From contig NZ_QKRB01000044.1 of the NCBI RefSeq assembly GCF_003233845.1, forward strand, positions 1 to 64,000: a stretch of 64,000 nucleotides of DNA. The letters are read 5' to 3'. The position numbers and the translations under genes are program-made. The notes below the pieces were generated by a model, which saw nothing but the letters and a program-made list of their open reading frames with translations, ran no database searches and was not told where the DNA came from. This document shows, one piece after another, positions 39,517 to 47,851 of the stretch. Position 1 is the stretch's first letter. Each line of letters opens with the position of its first letter. This stretch comes from Paenibacillus sambharensis (GTDB lineage: Bacteria > Bacillota > Bacilli > Paenibacillales > Paenibacillaceae).

Positions 39517-42153
39517 GTGGTGACGGAGCAGGAATTGCTCGATTTTATGCGGGAGATGGCTTATAAGCCAATGACGTACCAGGAGCTGGAGCAGCACTTT
39601 GGCATTGAAGATGCTGCAGAATTTAAGGCTTTCCTGAAGCAGCTGAACGAGCTGGAGGAAGCAGGGAAAATCATACGCACCCGCAACGAGCGCTATGGTG
39701 TACCAGAGCGGATGAATCTGCTGCGCGGGCGCGTGCAGGGACATGCGAAGGGCTTCGCCTTCCTGATTCCGGACGAGAAGGAGCATCCGGATGTCTATCT
39801 GCATGCGAATGATCTCAAGAGCGCGATGAACGGAGATATTGTGCTGGTGCGCATAACGTCCAAGAGTGAGGGCGGCGGCCGGATGGAAGGTGAAGTGGTC
39901 CGCGTTGTTAGTCGTGCCATCAAGCAGGTAGTCGGTACGTTCGAGCATCATGAGGCCTTTGGTTTCGTCGTGCCGGATGACAAGCGGATTAACCGGGATA
40001 TCTTCATACCCCGCGAAAGCTTTAATGGAGCGGTTACCGGGCAGAAGGTCGTGGCAGACATTGTCACGTATCCGGAGGGGCGCTCGGCGGCGACAGGCGA
40101 GATCGTGGAGATCCTCGGCCACAAGAATGATCCGGGTGTGGACATCCTGTCCATTATCCGCAAGCATCAGCTTCCGGAGGGCTTCCCGGATGAAGTGATG
40201 GCGGAAGCGGAGGCGGCGCCTGATTCCATATCGGAAGAAGAGATTGTGCAGCAGGGCCGGCGGGATCTCCGCGGCAGGACGATTGTGACAATCGACGGCG
40301 AAGATGCGAAGGATCTGGATGATGCCGTAAACGTTGAAATCTTGGAAAACGGTAATTACCTGCTCGGCGTCCATATCGCCGATGTTGGCTATTACGTGCG
40401 GGAGAAATCACAGCTGGACGAGGAAGCATACCGCAGGGGCACCAGCGTGTACCTAGTGGACCGGGTTATCCCGATGCTGCCTCACCGGCTGTCGAACGGC
40501 ATCTGCTCGCTGCATCCGCAGGTGGACAGGCTAACCTTGTCCTGCGAGATGGAGTTCGAGCCGGGTACCCTCAAGCGGGTACGGCATGACGTGTTTACGA
40601 GCGTCATACGCTCCAAGGAACGGATGACGTATAAGGCGGTCCGCCAGATCCTGGTCGATGACGACGCGGAGCTGAAGGAGCGGTACGCCGACTTGGTCGA
40701 CATGTTCAAGCTGATGGAGAAGCTTGCAATGGGCCTGCGCTCGAAGCGGATGAAGCGCGGCGCGATCGACTTTGATTTTCAGGAATCGAAGATCATCGTG
40801 GACGAGAACAGCAAGCCGGTCGACATCGTGAAGCGCGAGCGCTCGGTGGCCGAGCAGATTATCGAGGAATTTATGCTGGCGGCCAATGAGACGGTGGCGG
40901 AGCATTTCCACTGGCTGCGCGTGCCGTTCCTCTACCGGATTCACGAGAACCCGAACGACGAGAAGCTGATGACCTTCGTGCAGTTTGCGGCGAATTTCGG
41001 CTATGTGGTGAAGGGTAAAGGCAACAGTGTCCATCCGCGTGCGCTTCAGGATCTGCTGGAGCAGATCAAAGGACAGAAGGAAGAGACGGTTATCTCTACC
41101 ATGATGCTGCGCTCCATGAAGCAGGCGAAGTACGATGCGGAGAGCCTGGGCCACTTCGGCCTGGCCGCGGAATTCTATTCGCATTTCACATCGCCGATCC
41201 GGCGGTATCCGGATTTGGTTATTCACCGCGTTATCCGGGAAGTGCTTGAGGGCGGCGGTATGCTCAGTGACCAGCGCCAGGACGCGCTCTCACAGCGGAT
41301 GCCGGAGATTGCGCAGCATTCATCGGAACGGGAGCGTGTGGCTGTCGAGGCCGAGCGTGATGTCGAGCAGATGAAGAAATGCGAATTCATGCTGGATAAG
41401 GTCGGCGAGGAATTCGACGGCATCATCAGCAGCGTGACGAGCTTCGGCATGTTCGTGGAGCTGGACAATACCGTGGAAGGCTTGATCCGTCTGAGCGATC
41501 TGACGGACGATTATTACCACTTCCACGAGCTTCATATGGCGCTGATTGGCGAGCGCACCTCGAAGATCTTCCGGATTGGCGATGATGTCCGCATCCGTGT
41601 AGAGCGGGTTAACATGGCCGAGCATACGATTGATTTCGGCATGGTGGATATGAAGCCTCGGGGCGGCGGCGGCGGCTTCAGGAATGGCGCGCCAGGCGGC
41701 GCACGCGGCGGCGAAGGCCGTGGCGGCGGTCGAGGCCCGGGCCGCGGAGCGGGAGCGCCAGCCGGCGGCCGTGGCGGCCGGGGCGGAGAGGCAGTGCCGG
41801 CACGCGGCTCGCGTGGCGGCCGCGGGGGAAGCCGTGGCGGCAGCGATGCGCCAGCGGCAGGAGCAGCAGGCGGCGATCAGAAGCGCGGCACAGGCAGCAG
41901 CCGCAAGGATATGTGGGGCCTGCCGATCGGAGGCTCAGCAGGCGGCGGCGCAGGCCGGCCAGGCGGCAACGGCGGGACTGGCTCCCGGCGCAAGAAGGCA
42001 TCTGACACCGGAATCTTCGTCGGTGAGCAGGGCGGCACAGCGGCTGGCGGCAGCGGCTCGGAAGGCGGCGCCGGCAAGAGGCCGCGCAAGCGCAAAGGGA
42101 AAGCTGGCGGCGGCAATGCGACAGCTGCTTTCGTAAGGAAGAAGAGGAAGTAA
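39517..42153 (+). CDS. rnr: Ribonuclease R with a long Gly/Arg-rich C-terminal tail
   Basis: Processive 3'-5' exoribonuclease that degrades structured RNA and works with tmRNA/SmpB in quality control; smpB and ssrA follow directly. Domains: N-terminal helix-turn-helix (residues about 1-60), two cold-shock OB folds, the RNB catalytic core with metal-binding aspartates in [16 protein letters not shown] (near residue 265), and an S1 domain (about 630-710). Residues about 714-878 are low-complexity, made of RGG/GRG clusters, and end in a Lys/Arg-rich segment; B. subtilis RNase R has only 779 residues in all. GTG at 39517 is seven bases after GGGGTGA; the GTG one codon later is possible. Confidence 0.95.
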   Translation: MVTEQELLDFMREMAYKPMTYQELEQHFGIEDAAEFKAFLKQLNELEEAGKIIRTRNERYGVPERMNLLRGRVQGHAKGFAFLIPDEKEHPDVYLHANDLKSAMNGDIVLVRITSKSEGGGRMEGEVVRVVSRAIKQVVGTFEHHEAFGFVVPDDKRINRDIFIPRESFNGAVTGQKVVADIVTYPEGRSAATGEIVEILGHKNDPGVDILSIIRKHQLPEGFPDEVMAEAEAAPDSISEEEIVQQGRRDLRGRTIVTIDGEDAKDLDDAVNVEILENGNYLLGVHIADVGYYVREKSQLDEEAYRRGTSVYLVDRVIPMLPHRLSNGICSLHPQVDRLTLSCEMEFEPGTLKRVRHDVFTSVIRSKERMTYKAVRQILVDDDAELKERYADLVDMFKLMEKLAMGLRSKRMKRGAIDFDFQESKIIVDENSKPVDIVKRERSVAEQIIEEFMLAANETVAEHFHWLRVPFLYRIHENPNDEKLMTFVQFAANFGYVVKGKGNSVHPRALQDLLEQIKGQKEETVISTMMLRSMKQAKYDAESLGHFGLAAEFYSHFTSPIRRYPDLVIHRVIREVLEGGGMLSDQRQDALSQRMPEIAQHSSERERVAVEAERDVEQMKKCEFMLDKVGEEFDGIISSVTSFGMFVELDNTVEGLIRLSDLTDDYYHFHELHMALIGERTSKIFRIGDDVRIRVERVNMAEHTIDFGMVDMKPRGGGGGFRNGAPGGARGGEGRGGGRGPGRGAGAPAGGRGGRGGEAVPARGSRGGRGGSRGGSDAPAAGAAGGDQKRGTGSSRKDMWGLPIGGSAGGGAGRPGGNGGTGSRRKKASDTGIFVGEQGGTAAGGSGSEGGAGKRPRKRKGKAGGGNATAAFVRKKRK

Positions 42154-42470
42154 GCTTACGGGGAGCGAAGGAAACGGAAGCAGGCCCGTATAGTGCGCAG
42201 TGGAGCGGGAGCAGCACATCTGCCTTAGTGCGGATGGCTGCTTTCGCTGTTTTATATGGATGAGTGGGCGGCTGCCCTGTCATGCTTGGCAGCTGCCTTG
42301 ATTTCCCCCATCAAAGTTGTTACAATTATTGTCTGACGCATGCAAGGCCGCAGCCTATGTTTAGTTGGCAGCGGGATGCGGGTAAGCTAATGATGTTACC
42401 GATGTGGTCTGTCAAATGGCGGATCCGCGGGGAACAGAATGATGTCGGTCCGGGCAGAGGAGGGGCAGTT

Positions 42471-42953
42471 ATGGCGAAGAAGAACCAGGAGCAGAAGCCG
42501 CTTGCGCAGAATAAGAAGGCATCGCATGATTATTTTATCGAGGAAACGTATGAGGCTGGCATGGTCCTGACCGGTACGGAGATCAAGTCGGTGCGCATGG
42601 GCAAGGCTAACATCAACGACTCGTTCGCAACGATCCGTAATGGCGAGATGTTCATCCATAACATGCACATTAGTCCCTTCGAGCAGGGCAACCGGCACAA
42701 TCCGACAGACCCGACGCGGGCACGGAAGCTGCTGCTGCACCGGTCGCAGATCAACAAGCTGCTCGGCCAGGCGAAGCAGGAAGGCTACGCGCTAGTGCCG
42801 CTCAAGATCTACACGCGCAACGGCTATGCCAAGCTGCTGATCGGTCTTGGTAAAGGCAAGAAGCAGTATGACAAGCGTGAGACGGCCGCGAAGCGGGATG
42901 CCCAGCGTGATATCCAGCGGGCGCTGCGTGAGAAGCAGAAGGTCGCGCGTTAA
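42471..42953 (+). CDS. smpB: SsrA-binding protein SmpB
   Basis: Binds tmRNA and brings it to stalled ribosomes. The 160-residue protein has [34 protein letters not shown], the [12 protein letters not shown] segment and the basic C-terminal tail that acts in the decoding centre. The ATG follows GAGGAGGGG; an open frame extends 207 bases upstream without a start signal. The 317-base gap after rnr contains no other gene. Confidence 0.97.
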   Translation: MAKKNQEQKPLAQNKKASHDYFIEETYEAGMVLTGTEIKSVRMGKANINDSFATIRNGEMFIHNMHISPFEQGNRHNPTDPTRARKLLLHRSQINKLLGQAKQEGYALVPLKIYTRNGYAKLLIGLGKGKKQYDKRETAAKRDAQRDIQRALREKQKVAR

Positions 42954-43063
42954 GAGAAGCTAGGATTTAGCCAGCTAGTGGTGGCTTGCCAGTACTGGCA
43001 TACCAATACTGGCGGCAACCGGGATGGTTCCCAGCAAGCTACTGAGCATCTTGTTCGGAGATG

Positions 43064-43072
43064 TGCTATACT
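43064..43072 (+). promoter_or_regulatory. Possible extended -10 promoter of ssrA
   Basis: TGCTATACT is an extended -10 element about 140 bases before the mature tmRNA 5' end; a transcript from here would need 5' processing by RNase P, as is normal for tmRNA. No good -35 is present. Confidence 0.4.
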
Positions 43073-43209
43073 GATTTGTGTAAGGCGATTGCAGGCGGTC
43101 CTAGACACTTGCAAGAATGCAGCGTGGAGCTGCAGATTTAGCAATACCAGCTTGGCTGACCGTCAAGCCTCAGCTAAACGGACCATAGACGTTCGTTTAT
43201 GCGACTTAC

Positions 43210-43570
43210 GGGGGCGTTCTTGGATTCGACGGGGATAGTTCGAGCATGGGTTGCGGGTAGTGGGGACGCGTCCGCTTCATCAACGCTAAAGCCTATTAAA
43301 TGGCAACCAACGTACAACTTTAGCAGCAGCCTAAGAAACTGTATGCTAAGCTTCTACCTGGCATCGCCCATGTGCTAGGATAGGGGCCCAACCTTAGTGG
43401 GATACGCCAATTGGTCTCCGCCTGGGGTCAATCGGAAGAAGACAATCAGGCTGACCTAGATCGAAGCCGGTTACGGGGCGTCGGCCTAGGTGACATCAAA
43501 ACTGTGACTACACCCGTAGAAGCCTATGTGCCGTTATCTTCGGACAGGGGTTCAAATCCCCTCGCCTCCA
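43210..43570 (+). ncRNA. ssrA: tmRNA (ssrA)
   Basis: Transfer-messenger RNA that rescues stalled ribosomes. The 5' end GGGGGCG pairs with CGCCTCC at the 3' end to form the tRNA-like acceptor, and the T-arm GGGGTTCAAATCCCC is intact. The most likely tag frame is GGC AAC CAA CGT ACA ACT TTA GCA ... TAA (43302-43334), giving GNQRTTLAAA, which ends in the Ala residues recognised by ClpXP; the resume codon is an inference. The 3' CCA is not encoded: the sequence runs AAGG after the discriminator, at the point where the prophage begins. Confidence 0.95.
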
Positions 43571-43600
43571 AGGATATACAAGAAACTTGTATAAAATGAG
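43540..43600. other. Probable attachment site (attL) at the 3' end of ssrA
   Basis: The host gene ssrA ends at 43570 and prophage genes begin directly after it, with the recombinase gene pointing back at the junction. An 8-bp dyad TATACAAG-AAA-CTTGTATA (43575-43593) lies just outside the tmRNA and could be part of the recombinase site or a terminator. The matching attR lies beyond the right edge, so the core sequence cannot be fixed here. Confidence 0.5.
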
Positions 43601-43632
43601 CCTTGTATTTCCTTGAAGGACGAGGGACCTGT

Positions 43633-45054
43633 TCAGACGGTTAGCAGATCAACAATCTGCCAGCCGTTTTCTTTTTTTTCAAGGGTTATTTTGCGGAACA
43701 TGGATTGGATGATTTCTTTTTGTGTTCCGGCATCAAGTAGCGTCCAGTGGTCACGAAGGTTGATCATCATCTGAATGAGGTCTTCCGTGGGTATTTCCAT
43801 CTCGTACACATCTTCCTCTTTAGCCTTGGCGTATATGTCATTCATCCGCTTTTCTTCATCCTCAATCAGCATAGCGTAGTCCCCTGGCGATAATTTGCCG
43901 TCCCCCAGTGCCATCATCCAGTTTTTACGCCGCCGGTTGCTTATCTCGACTTCTTTCTGCATGTCTACCTGTTCCTTACGCTTTTGCTTGCGTTCTTGGA
44001 CAGTCTGGCCACTTAAGAGGATGCGCTCGAACACTAGCTTATTCAAAACCGTCTCCGAAATAAATGGAGTATCACAGGTCTTGTATAGATAGTTATTGTG
44101 GCAGCGGTAACCTTTATATATGGTCATGCCGGTTTTTAGTTTTTGTTTAGTGCTGTTTCCATTGAAGTTTGATCCGCACTTATTGCACCTTAGAATACCA
44201 CTATAAGCATATTCGTAGCTGTTGTTGCTCATCTCGCCTGACTTCCTTCGACTCTGCATCTTCTTGGCTTTCTCGAAATCGTCCACACCGATAATAGCCT
44301 CATGGTCGCCTTGCGTCAGAATGCGTTTATCTTGGTCCCAGTCGGCAGGTTTGAAATGGTTAAACCCTGCATAGGTGGGATTGGATACAATCGTTAGAAC
44401 GGCCTTGGCATCCCATTTGCCGCCTTCCTTAAGCCGGGAATGTGAATTCATGTGCTGAGCAATTTTGTTCCTTCCCATACCACTGAGGTACAACTCATAT
44501 ACTTCCCGAACCAACTTGGCCTCATCTTCCACGATTACCAAGTTATGTTCGGGGTCATACGTATACCCTAGCGGCGGCCGGCTCATATGTCTGCCGCCTT
44601 TGTTTGCTTTCTTAACCAATCCTTTCAGCGTCTCTTCTCGAAGGTTGTCCAGGTAAATTTCAGCCCATATCCCGGAGAATAGAAGGAACGCTTTACCCAT
44701 TGGCGAACGGGTATCAATCTCCTCCGACCCTTGGGCTGCGATGATAAGGCGGACCTCAAGTTTATTAATCATAGCCATGAACCCGTATAAATCCCCGAGG
44801 TTTCTGGATAACCGGTCAAGTTTGTGGATAAGTATGGTGTCAAACTTTCCATCTTTCATGTCCTTGATCATCATCTGTATGCCGGGACGTTTAAATGATC
44901 CCCCACTTACCCCGGGATCAGAATAGACCTTGAACAACTGCAGCCCCTTGCGTTCGATTAAATCCATCAGAATATCGTGCTGGGCTTCTAATGAAAAACC
45001 TTCCTCGGCCTGACGGTCGGTACTTACCCTTATATATATAGCAGCTCTATTCAC
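43633..45054 (-). CDS. int: Large serine recombinase (phage integrase)
   Basis: Site-specific recombinase that would integrate and excise the prophage. The 473-residue protein has an N-terminal resolvase domain with nucleophile Ser11 in YIRVSTDRQ and the HKLDRLSRN motif near residue 77, a recombinase domain (about 160-265), a zinc ribbon (CNKCGSNFNG, later a Cys-His pair) and a C-terminal coiled coil. It points back toward ssrA, 62 bases from the tmRNA end. Serine recombinases next to ssrA are less usual than tyrosine ones. It starts with ATG 60 bases before a minus-strand terminator that shields it from upstream transcripts. Confidence 0.94.
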   Translation of the reverse strand: MNRAAIYIRVSTDRQAEEGFSLEAQHDILMDLIERKGLQLFKVYSDPGVSGGSFKRPGIQMMIKDMKDGKFDTILIHKLDRLSRNLGDLYGFMAMINKLEVRLIIAAQGSEEIDTRSPMGKAFLLFSGIWAEIYLDNLREETLKGLVKKANKGGRHMSRPPLGYTYDPEHNLVIVEDEAKLVREVYELYLSGMGRNKIAQHMNSHSRLKEGGKWDAKAVLTIVSNPTYAGFNHFKPADWDQDKRILTQGDHEAIIGVDDFEKAKKMQSRRKSGEMSNNSYEYAYSGILRCNKCGSNFNGNSTKQKLKTGMTIYKGYRCHNNYLYKTCDTPFISETVLNKLVFERILLSGQTVQERKQKRKEQVDMQKEVEISNRRRKNWMMALGDGKLSPGDYAMLIEDEEKRMNDIYAKAKEEDVYEMEIPTEDLIQMMINLRDHWTLLDAGTQKEIIQSMFRKITLEKKENGWQIVDLLTV

Positions 45055-45113
45055 TGTTAACCCCCTACATCATTTTATGTATATTATAGGGGACCAAATG
45101 AGGTATAGGAAGC

Positions 45114-45137
45114 AAAAAAAGCCCCCATTGTTGGGGG
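45114..45137 (-). terminator. Minus-strand terminator upstream of the integrase
   Basis: Read on the minus strand: CCCCC-AACAAT-GGGGG-type stem followed by C and seven T. It would stop leftward transcription coming from the toxin region before the integrase gene. Confidence 0.75.
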
Positions 45138-45141
45138 TGAA

Positions 45142-45150
45142 TGATATAAT
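45142..45150 (+). promoter_or_regulatory. Extended -10 promoter of the toxin gene
   Basis: TGATATAAT is a perfect extended -10 element about 65 bases before the toxin start; no good -35 is visible. Confidence 0.5.
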
Positions 45151-45215
45151 ATGGACAAGTACATAGAATGGCTTGCAAGGGCGGTCGGCTAATCTCCCGG
45201 AAGGGAGGTGAGGCC

Positions 45216-45299
45216 ATGGAGGTATATCAGGCACTGACGTTGATGTTCATGTTTGGCATGTTCATTATCGCGTTGCTGACGTATATCAAAAAGAAATAG
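45216..45299 (+). CDS. Holin-like type I toxin (27 aa)
   Basis: A 27-residue peptide starting MEVYQALTLMFMFG, with one membrane helix and ending TYIKKK. This matches the putative holin-like toxin family common in Bacillota prophages, related to TxpA-type toxins. GGGAGGTGAGGCC is a strong ribosome site. The mRNA ends at a terminator at about 45379-45415, and an antisense RNA is likely from the opposite strand. Confidence 0.8.
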   Translation: MEVYQALTLMFMFGMFIIALLTYIKKK

Positions 45300-45378
45300 A
45301 CCGCCCTGGGAAAAGGTAAACGGTCTATTTCTGATCGCTATTCCGAAGCCGACCGCTCTTCAAGCGGCTGTGTGCCCG

Positions 45379-45415
45379 GACCGTGGATGCTCCAACATCT
45401 GCGGTCCTTTCTTAT
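45379..45415 (+). terminator. Terminator of the toxin mRNA
   Basis: Stem GGACCG..GATG paired with CATC..CGGTCC (two central mismatches), followed by TTTCTTATT. Confidence 0.65.
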
Positions 45416-45448
45416 TGTAATCTTATCACAGTGGTTTTAGACATGCAA

Positions 45449-45784
45449 TTACCATATACCTGATTTGTCATTGATCTTCTTGACGGCGCTGTCAAGACTT
45501 TCCTCTTGCCTGCGAGCTTTTCTTATATTAAATCCGTGGCGAATGTACTCTAAAATGAGAACTAGAATTATAAATGACATGAAAGCATATAAAACGGATT
45601 GTTCGAAAGCATGATTATAAAGATCGCGTAAGCCATGAGAGTTTTCGATGAGAAAGTCTGAATTGTTAACCAGTTCTAGCTTCTCATAGTCTGGTAGATA
45701 ACTATAGTACTCATCGTAAATTTTAGTGAAAACTGCACTGGCTACAACAAGCGATAGGATGATGTTCAGTATTCTGAAGAGCAA
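45449..45784 (-). CDS. Small membrane protein of unknown function
   Basis: A 111-residue protein with a hydrophobic N-terminal helix (IILSLVVASAVF), a soluble middle part, a second helix (AFMSFIILVLILEY) and a charged, helical C-terminus. I recognise no family. The TTG start follows GGGAGA; a TTG nine codons earlier is possible but has no ribosome site. It is divergent from the agr-like module and shares its 150-base intergenic region, so it might be a lysogenic-conversion or exclusion gene. Confidence 0.55.
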   Translation of the reverse strand: MLFRILNIILSLVVASAVFTKIYDEYYSYLPDYEKLELVNNSDFLIENSHGLRDLYNHAFEQSVLYAFMSFIILVLILEYIRHGFNIRKARRQEESLDSAVKKINDKSGIW

Positions 45785-45892
45785 AAAATCTCCCACTTTC
45801 CCCGTTGGCAATAGTATTGAAGCTGTACTGTAATTTTAATCCATCCCACCAATAAGTCAATAATTTCAATAGTAAAAAATACCTACAGATTG

Positions 45893-45898
45893 TATAAT
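45893..45898 (+). promoter_or_regulatory. -10 box of the agr-like operon
   Basis: A perfect TATAAT 37 bases before the first gene of the module. There is no good -35 at 17 bases, which fits a promoter that needs an activator; the LytTR protein encoded at the end of the operon is the natural candidate. Confidence 0.45.
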
Positions 45899-45934
45899 AA
45901 AACCAGCAGTTACCTTGGCAATGGGAGCATGTTT

Positions 45935-46654
45935 ATGGATTATGTCATCTATGTATTATTAGACTGCCTGGACACTCTAGCAGTGGTTTTCTTGATGCTG
46001 GCGATTTTTCAATACCCTATCCGAGAATACCTAAAAGAAATCACAATCCTTTGTCTGGTGTTAGGTCTAAGCTCTCTGCTGAACCGTGAGATCTTAGGGA
46101 TTTCGCCGGTCGTTGACCTCTTAATTCACATCCTGCTTTTAATATTAGGATTACTTTTCTTGATGAAAGTGCGATTATATAGATCAGTGCGCATCGTGGG
46201 TCTTGGAGCTGTTGGTTACTTTGCAATACAGACTATAGTGGTCATGTTATCCAACTCACTAGGCATTGTGAGCACCGAATTGTTAGAGATATCTAACAGT
46301 TGGCCTTCCCGATCCGTCCAGTTAACTTCACAGGGAGTCACCTATCTGCTGGCTTACCTAATCGTTGTCTTTGATCTTGGCAGGACCAAGTACATCCGGC
46401 CGCCACATGATTTTTATATGGAGATAGGTAAAGAAGCTAGGGGAGTGTTCATTCAATCTGCTGTGACATTGGCTATTCTTGCAATTGGTTATTATATATA
46501 TATCGAACATGTTGAGATTGCTGCTGCTGCAGCCATGGTTAACGTCTTGTTCTTGGTCATCATCTATCTAACATACAGGAGGGACAAGCGGAATGAGCTT
46601 AATACTCCAAGCCTCCGACATGATTTCTACCAAGATCAAGCAGGCGAACCCTGA
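45935..46654 (+). CDS. AgrC-like polytopic membrane protein lacking a kinase domain
   Basis: A 239-residue protein with about seven hydrophobic helices, resembling the N-terminal sensor half of AgrC-type receptors. The frame ends after a short charged tail (YRRDKRNELNTPSL and following); no histidine-kinase DHp or ATPase domain follows in any frame. GGGAG lies seven bases before the ATG. It overlaps agrB by 62 bases, so expression is tied to it. Function is inferred from context: peptide receptor, or a membrane inhibitor that sequesters the LytTR protein as in LytTR regulatory systems. Confidence 0.6.
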   Translation: MDYVIYVLLDCLDTLAVVFLMLAIFQYPIREYLKEITILCLVLGLSSLLNREILGISPVVDLLIHILLLILGLLFLMKVRLYRSVRIVGLGAVGYFAIQTIVVMLSNSLGIVSTELLEISNSWPSRSVQLTSQGVTYLLAYLIVVFDLGRTKYIRPPHDFYMEIGKEARGVFIQSAVTLAILAIGYYIYIEHVEIAAAAAMVNVLFLVIIYLTYRRDKRNELNTPSLRHDFYQDQAGEP

Positions 46655-47063
46655 AGAAACAAGTAGTGTAGAGCGTATGCGCGCGCTGCTGGCCTTGCAA
46701 TTCCTGAATTACGGCATAATCGCAACCGTGTTAGTAGTGGGGTTGATAACGGGGAAGGTAGTGGAGTCAGCCTTATCCTGCCTTTGCTTTGTATTTCTGC
46801 GGAATGCAACAGGGGGATTCCACTTTAAAAATCTTGATCATTGTTTTCTGTTCAGTGTCTTTGTTATTTCTATCGGCCCTCATATACAGACAGAGAATTT
46901 GGCTGTGATCATTTTAACATCCAGCATTCTTGTTGCTATTTATTCTGAAAAGAAAAAGGCTTTACCGGTAACCCTGATACTGGGCAACCTTTTAATAATG
47001 TCGCCCGTCATAGCACTAGCATTTTTAATGCAGGCGCTAACTTTGATCAAACTAGGGAGGTGA
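46593..47063 (+). CDS. agrB: AgrB-type peptide processing membrane protease
   Basis: Cysteine endopeptidase that cleaves and cyclises the AgrD precursor. The 156-residue protein has the family motif GGFHFKNLDHC, with catalytic His77 and Cys84 at exactly the numbers known for S. aureus AgrB, and the preceding Arg70 typical of the family. It has about five membrane helices. A 44-residue peptide gene follows eight bases later. Start ATG chosen for the AGGAGGGACAAGCGGA region upstream. Confidence 0.88.
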   Translation: MSLILQASDMISTKIKQANPEETSSVERMRALLALQFLNYGIIATVLVVGLITGKVVESALSCLCFVFLRNATGGFHFKNLDHCFLFSVFVISIGPHIQTENLAVIILTSSILVAIYSEKKKALPVTLILGNLLIMSPVIALAFLMQALTLIKLGR

Positions 47064-47070
47064 ACGCACT

Positions 47071-47205
47071 ATGAAGAGGATTATTGCCAAGAAAGTGTCG
47101 CAGTGGTTAGAAGGCAGCAAGGCAGCTGAAGGACCAGAGGCAGCGAGAAAGTGGTTTACTGGGAGCATTGTGGTCCCAACTGATAACAAGCAAACAAAAA
47201 AGTAG
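47071..47205 (+). CDS. AgrD-like autoinducer precursor peptide (44 aa)
   Basis: A 44-residue peptide directly after agrB, with the ribosome site GGGAGGTG. It has a basic amphipathic N-terminal helix (MKRIIAKKVSQWLEG), then KWFTGSIVVP and a polar tail. WFTG recalls the autoinducer region of clostridial AgrD. It has no Cys; a lactone would have to use Ser32 (in GSIVVP) or Thr30, and the acidic PxEL-type recognition motif after the ring is only partly kept (PTDN). Identity rests mainly on position and layout. Confidence 0.65.
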   Translation: MKRIIAKKVSQWLEGSKAAEGPEAARKWFTGSIVVPTDNKQTKK

Positions 47206-47213
47206 GGATCGAG

Positions 47214-47633
47214 ATGCCAATCATAGTTTATTGTGTGAAGATGGAACCGGAGAAAGGAAGAGTTATCTGCAGAAATTTGGATGTCCTGAGTGATGTCTTT
47301 TTCATGGGGCTAACTCCGAAACCGGTTAAAAAGGGACAAAAGTTCGAGCATCCCCCTGGCATTCCTTTTTTTCAAACTGTTGACGGCATGTATCTACAGA
47401 TAAATAAAATTGATACCTATTATGAGCATTTGAGGCCGCATCAATTTGATCTGTTGACGACTTCCCATTTGGTTAATATGAATCTTGTAGATCGGATTAT
47501 ATTAACCCCTTATGGAAATGAGGCATATTTCATTGGCGGTGGAGACATAAAAGTTCCGGTATCTAAATATAAAACGCAAGAATACAAGCATTTAGTTGTA
47601 AAGAGGTCCTTTGGTCCCGAATGGGGGTTCTAG
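47214..47633 (+). CDS. LytTR-type DNA-binding protein without a receiver domain
   Basis: A 139-residue protein whose second half (from about residue 50) reads as a LytTR domain: a FQTVDG start, the SHLVNMNLVDRI block in the place of the family's HRSFIVNL segment, and GGGDIKVPVSKYK in the place of the NGxxIPVSR turn. AgrA, the usual partner of AgrC, has this domain behind a CheY-like receiver; here the roughly 50 N-terminal residues are too short for one. It lies eight bases after the peptide gene. Likely output regulator of the module. The gap to the next gene (47634-47851) holds an inverted repeat TTGACAA/TTGTCAA (47722-47751). Confidence 0.68.
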   Translation: MPIIVYCVKMEPEKGRVICRNLDVLSDVFFMGLTPKPVKKGQKFEHPPGIPFFQTVDGMYLQINKIDTYYEHLRPHQFDLLTTSHLVNMNLVDRIILTPYGNEAYFIGGGDIKVPVSKYKTQEYKHLVVKRSFGPEWGF

Positions 47634-47851
47634 GACCTCTATTTTCTTGAAATTCCATATTATAATTTGCGTACATATAATCTGTCAATAGCAATTCAGG
47701 AGGGTAGACTGTCCCCAACAATTGACAATATTCGACATCCGTAGTTGTCAAAGGTGTGTTATGATCTAAATAATTCATGTGTTGAAAAAATGTTGACTTA
47801 ATCAAGTTATTATGTATTTTGATAGTGTGCTGAGGGCGAAGGGTTGCCCCT

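Larger units (their letters stand above)
45114..45414 (-). ncRNA. Possible antisense antitoxin RNA to the type I toxin
   Basis: A minus-strand promoter pair, TTGCAT and TAAGAT 17 bases apart (at 45444-45449 and 45421-45426 on the plus strand), points left. The minus-strand terminator at 45114-45137 would end the RNA. The resulting transcript of about 300 bases would cover the whole toxin gene, the arrangement of TxpA/RatA-type type I modules. Its existence is inferred from signals only. Confidence 0.45.

Noticed and set aside
39088-40374. A 428-codon minus-strand frame over secG and the start of rnr
   Set aside because: It crosses two real genes and a terminator on the other strand and has no ribosome site.
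41678-42283. Arg/Ala-rich frames on both strands over the rnr tail
   Set aside because: They result from the GC-rich RGG repeats; only the rnr frame continues conserved domains.
47563-47805. An 80-codon minus-strand frame after the LytTR gene
   Set aside because: Plausible composition but no ribosome site at either possible start, and it overlaps the 3' end of the LytTR gene.
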